DNA of 10,281 nt from Desulfocapsa sp. (GTDB lineage Bacteria > Desulfobacterota > Desulfobulbia > Desulfobulbales > Desulfocapsaceae), in contig DAOVZA010000038.1 of assembly GCA_030635405.1 (NCBI GenBank), forward strand, positions 1-10,281, written 5' to 3'. The position numbers and the translations under genes are program-made. Position 1 is the stretch's first letter. Each line of letters starts with the position of its first letter. The notes under the pieces were generated by a model that did no database searches, was not told where the DNA came from, and saw only the letters and a program-made list of their open reading frames with translations. Of this stretch, positions 7,498-10,281 are shown one piece after another.

Positions 7498-7582
7498 ATC
7501 AGAAGCGTTGGTAAGAAAACGGACAGCAGAGACGAACAGTTTCATTATCTGACTGTCAGTTTTTGAAGCAAACGCTTTTGAT
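7498..7582 (+). promoter_or_regulatory. Extended stem-loop in the dsrA 5' leader
   Basis: The predicted dsr leader folds into one long hairpin. The outer helix pairs 7498-7509 with 7571-7582: twelve consecutive pairs, one of them G-U. A symmetric 6/6 internal loop follows. The inner helix pairs 7516-7520 with 7559-7563. After one G-A mismatch, 7522-7526 pairs with 7553-7557. After one bulged A, 7527-7530 pairs with 7548-7551. The apical loop has 17 bases. This makes 26 pairs in 85 bases. The inner helix is followed by AGTTTTTG, so it could act as an attenuator; it could also stabilise the message. I do not recognise it as a known riboswitch class. Confidence 0.5.
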
Positions 7583-7636
7583 GCGTATATTCCGGTAAAG
7601 GTTGAAGTATAACAGTAATTTTAAGGAGGAAAATTC

Positions 7637-8917
7637 ATGGCAAAGCATGATACACCCCTGTTGGACGAGCTAGAAAGCGGCCCGTGGCCAAGCTTCGTTT
7701 CCGACATTAAGCGCCAGGCTGAGGTAAACCCTGATTGTTGGGATATTCTTGGTCAGCTCGAGCTGTCTTTCGAAGAAAAAATCACCCATTGGAAACACGG
7801 CGGAATCGTTGGTGTATTCGGATATGGTGGTGGTATTGTTGGTCGTTATTCTGACCTTCCTAAGCGTTTCCCCGGTGTTGAGCATTTCCATACCGTTCGT
7901 GTAAACCAGCCAGCATCCAAGTACTATTCCACTGAGAATCTTCGTGCACTCATGGCTCTCTGGGACAAACATGGTTCCGGTATGACAAACATGCATGGTT
8001 CCACTGGTGATATCATCCTCCTTGGTTGCCGTACTGAGGCTCTTGAGCCTTTCTTTTGGGATCTGACCCATGAACTGAAACAGGATCTTGGTGGATCTGG
8101 TTCCAATCTTCGTACTCCTGCTAACTGTCTTGGACAGTCACGCTGTGAGTGGTCCTGCTATGACACAGAAGAAGCGTGTCATCACCTGACCATGCATTAT
8201 CAGGATGAGATTCATCGTCCTGCGTTCCCTTATAAGTTCAAATTCAAATTCTCCGGCTGTGCTAACGATTGTGTTGCTGCTCTTGCCCGTTCTGACTTCG
8301 CTGTTATCGGAACCTGGAGAGATAATATTCGTATCGATCAGGCATCTGTTAAAGAGTACGTTGCAGGTAATGTAGCCCCTAATGGTGGCGCACATGCTGG
8401 CGGTGACTGGGGTGCGTTTGATATTCAGGCTGAAGTTATTGATCTTTGTCCAACTGAGTGTATGTGGATGGAAGGCGATGAGCTGAAAATCGACGATGCT
8501 GAATGTACCCGTTGTATGCATTGTATCAACGTTATGCCTCGTGCATTGCGTCCTGGTGCAGACCAGGGTGCTTCCATCTGTATGGGTGCAAAAGCTCCTA
8601 TCCTTGATGGCGCACAGTTTGCAACTCTCATTATTCCTTTTATCAAAGTTTCCGCTGAAAACGAGTTCGAAAATGTTATCGATGTTATCGAAAACGTTTG
8701 GGACTGGTGGATGGAAGTTGGTAAGAACCGTGAGCGTGTTGGCGAAACTATGCAACGTGTTGGACTGCCTACCTTTATTAAGGTTATGGGTCTTGATCCA
8801 ATTCCACAGATGGTTAAAGAGCCTCGTTCAAACCCATATGTATTTTGGGCAGATGAGGAAGTACCAGGTGGTTTTGAACGCGATGTTGATGAGTTCCGTA
8901 AACGTCACGCAGCTTAA
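7637..8917 (+). CDS. dsrA: Dissimilatory sulfite reductase subunit alpha
   Basis: DsrA and DsrB form the alpha2-beta2 siroheme enzyme that reduces sulfite with DsrC in the cytoplasm, the terminal step of sulfate respiration. The 426-residue product has normal length. GVFGYGGGIVGRYSD lies near residue 65. The cluster/siroheme ligands are C164-x5-C170 and C208-x3-C212 (SGCANDC). An inserted ferredoxin domain follows, with C271 (CPTEC) and C290-x2-C293-x2-C296 for a [4Fe-4S] cluster. The start is fixed by AAGGAGGA (7623-7630), six bases before the ATG. Arginine is nearly always CGT and glycine often GGT, fitting high expression. dsrB follows after 56 bases with its own strong ribosome binding site, preceded by a TCGAGTA direct repeat (8927-8933, 8945-8951). 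The DsrD neighbour argues for reductive rather than sulfur-oxidising use. Confidence 0.98.
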   Translation: MAKHDTPLLDELESGPWPSFVSDIKRQAEVNPDCWDILGQLELSFEEKITHWKHGGIVGVFGYGGGIVGRYSDLPKRFPGVEHFHTVRVNQPASKYYSTENLRALMALWDKHGSGMTNMHGSTGDIILLGCRTEALEPFFWDLTHELKQDLGGSGSNLRTPANCLGQSRCEWSCYDTEEACHHLTMHYQDEIHRPAFPYKFKFKFSGCANDCVAALARSDFAVIGTWRDNIRIDQASVKEYVAGNVAPNGGAHAGGDWGAFDIQAEVIDLCPTECMWMEGDELKIDDAECTRCMHCINVMPRALRPGADQGASICMGAKAPILDGAQFATLIIPFIKVSAENEFENVIDVIENVWDWWMEVGKNRERVGETMQRVGLPTFIKVMGLDPIPQMVKEPRSNPYVFWADEEVPGGFERDVDEFRKRHAA

Positions 8918-8973
8918 GGAAAATAATCGAGTAGAATGTTAAGCTCGAGTACATATTCAAGGAGGTTATAATT

Positions 8974-10101
8974 ATGGGTTACGATCCCGCAAATCCGATG
9001 CTGGACAGAATTACAGACATCGGTCCCCCACATTATTCTAAATTCCATCCCCCTGTAATTGCTAAAAACAAGGGAAAATGGTTGTGGCATGAAATCACCC
9101 AGCCGGGTGTTCTTGTTCACAAAGCTGAGTCTGGAGACGAATGCTGGACAGTACGTGTTGGTGCTGCTCGTTTGGTTTCTACTTCTCTTATCTATGAAAT
9201 GTGTGACATCGCTGATGCGCATTGTGATGGATTCCTTCGTTTCACCACCAGGAATAACATCGAATTCATGGTAGATTCTAAAGATAAAGTTCAGCCTCTG
9301 CTGGACGATCTTGCTTCACGTGGCAACAAGTTCCCAGTAGGCGGAACCGGAGCCGGTGTAACCAATATCGTTCATACTCAGGGTTGGGTACATTGTCATA
9401 CTCCTGCAACTGATGCATCCGGTGTTGTTAAAGCCGTTATGGATGAGCTGTTTGATTACTTTGTAACCATGAAACTTCCAGCACAGGTTCGTATTGCACT
9501 TGCCTGTTGTCTGAACATGTGTGGAGCTGTTCATGCTTCCGATATCGCCATCCTTGGTGTTCATCGTAAGCCACCTATGATCGACCATAGTCGTATCACC
9601 GGTGTTTGTGAGCTTCCACTTGCTATTGCTTCCTGTCCTCTCGGAGCTGTTAAACCTGCTAAAGCTACGGTTAACGGTAAAGAGATTAAGACTGTTAAAG
9701 TAAATAACGATCGTTGTATGTTCTGTGGTAACTGTTATACCATGTGTCCTGCAATGCCTCTTGCTGATCCTGATGGTGATGGAATTGCTATCCTTGTTGG
9801 TGGTAAAGTTTCCAACTCAAGATCGGCCCCTAAATTCTCCAAACTGGTTATTCCATTCCTGCCTAACACTCCGCCACGCTGGCCTGAGACCGTTGAAGCA
9901 GTGAAGAATATCCTTGAAGTATATGCAGGCGATGCTAGGAAATACGAGCGTATCGGTGAGTGGGCTGAGCGTATTGGTTGGGAGAAGTTCTTTGAAAAAT
10001 GTGACATCCCCTTCACCATGAAGTCTGTCGATGATTATCGTCTGGCTTACGATACCTGGCGTACAACTACTCAGTTTAAGTACACCAACGCAATCAAGTA
10101 A
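8974..10101 (+). CDS. dsrB: Dissimilatory sulfite reductase subunit beta
   Basis: This is the beta subunit and partner of DsrA. In characterised enzymes the catalytic siroheme-[4Fe-4S] pair is bound with DsrB cysteines. The product is 375 residues, close to the family norm. Visible ligands are C141 (HCHTPATD) and C178-C179-x3-C183 (CCLNMC). The ferredoxin domain shows C221 (CPLGAVKP) and C248-x2-C251-x2-C254-x3-C258-P ([12 protein letters not shown]). A C-terminal helical segment ([28 protein letters not shown]) completes the protein. AAGGAGG at 8959-8965, eight bases before the ATG, supports the start. Codon choice is like that of dsrA (mostly CGT and GGT), and no frameshift is seen. A strong hairpin separates it from dsrD. 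Confidence 0.98.
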   Translation: MGYDPANPMLDRITDIGPPHYSKFHPPVIAKNKGKWLWHEITQPGVLVHKAESGDECWTVRVGAARLVSTSLIYEMCDIADAHCDGFLRFTTRNNIEFMVDSKDKVQPLLDDLASRGNKFPVGGTGAGVTNIVHTQGWVHCHTPATDASGVVKAVMDELFDYFVTMKLPAQVRIALACCLNMCGAVHASDIAILGVHRKPPMIDHSRITGVCELPLAIASCPLGAVKPAKATVNGKEIKTVKVNNDRCMFCGNCYTMCPAMPLADPDGDGIAILVGGKVSNSRSAPKFSKLVIPFLPNTPPRWPETVEAVKNILEVYAGDARKYERIGEWAERIGWEKFFEKCDIPFTMKSVDDYRLAYDTWRTTTQFKYTNAIK

Positions 10102-10113
10102 TTGACCTCATAG

Positions 10114-10145
10114 TTACAGCCGGAAACTTTGGTTACCGGCTGTAA
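10114..10145 (+). terminator. Intercistronic hairpin between dsrB and dsrD
   Basis: TTACAGCCGG and CCGGCTGTAA form a perfect 10-bp stem around a 12-base loop. After an A-A mismatch the loop can add three more pairs (AAC/GTT). Only TTTGG follows, so the U tract is poor. It is better read as a partial terminator or an mRNA-stabilising 3' structure for dsrAB than as a full stop. It ends 45 bases before the dsrD start. Confidence 0.6.
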
Positions 10146-10190
10146 TTTGGCCACTTGCCTGATAACACTTTTCTTTAAGGAGTATGTGTT

Positions 10191-10281
10191 ATGGGAATGA
10201 GTGATGACGAAATCACAGCTGCAATAGTTGAAAAGGCTATAAAAGCCCCGAAACCTCAGCTTTATATTAAGGATTTCTATA
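10191..10281 (+). CDS. dsrD: DsrD, sulfite reductase-associated protein (3' end missing)
   Basis: DsrD is a small winged-helix protein encoded beside dsrAB in sulfate reducers. It is reported to bind DsrAB and stimulate sulfite reduction, not to act as a DNA-binding regulator. Thirty codons are visible before the window ends. The Met-Gly-Met start is followed by an acidic helix and PKPQLYIKDFY, which matches the DsrD N-terminal pattern 'K..FYFNDF' as I remember it. The start is set by AAGGAG (10177-10182), eight bases upstream. An earlier ATG at 10184 in another frame stops within seven codons. The assignment rests on this short match and on the position after dsrB. Confidence 0.88.
   Translation, partial: MGMSDDEITAAIVEKAIKAPKPQLYIKDFY

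Noticed and set aside
8138..8755. 205-codon open frame on the minus strand inside dsrA
   Set aside because: It lies opposite a strongly conserved gene with biased codon use, which opens antisense frames; the predicted product matches no family I recognise.

Overview
This window looks like chromosomal DNA from a sulfate- or sulfite-reducing bacterium of the Desulfobacterota, most likely a Desulfobulbales-type relative. The evidence is a reductive-type dsrA-dsrB-dsrD cluster, proteobacterial dnaG and rpoD sequences, and moderate-to-low GC with AT-rich intergenic stretches. The genus cannot be fixed from the sequence alone. All genes are on the + strand.

Positions 1-3714 carry a 'macromolecular synthesis' pair: the 3' part of dnaG (primase, cut by the window start) and rpoD (primary sigma factor). 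They are separated by a 325-base AT-rich gap with an intrinsic terminator and a candidate rpoD promoter. A near-perfect intrinsic terminator follows rpoD, and dprA (DNA uptake/RecA loader) begins only 17 bases after it. Next come rpe and pgi, two sugar-phosphate enzymes in a tight two-gene unit, ending in a hairpin.

Positions 7355-10281 form the dissimilatory sulfite reductase locus. A strong sigma-70-like promoter and a small palindrome precede an untranslated leader of about 185 bases that contains an extended hairpin (7498-7582). The siroheme/[4Fe-4S] subunits dsrA and dsrB follow. A strong intercistronic hairpin then precedes dsrD, which runs off the window. DsrAB reduces sulfite in the last step of sulfate respiration, and DsrD is reported to stimulate it.

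No mobile element, CRISPR array, tRNA or rRNA is visible. The genes are mostly ordinary. The points most worth a second look are the structured dsr leader, a pair of similar 13-bp palindromes upstream of rpe and dsrA, an unusual N-terminus in RpoD with a three-fold octapeptide DRR repeat in place of a recognisable region 1.1, and a Pgi that seems to lack the usual catalytic histidine.
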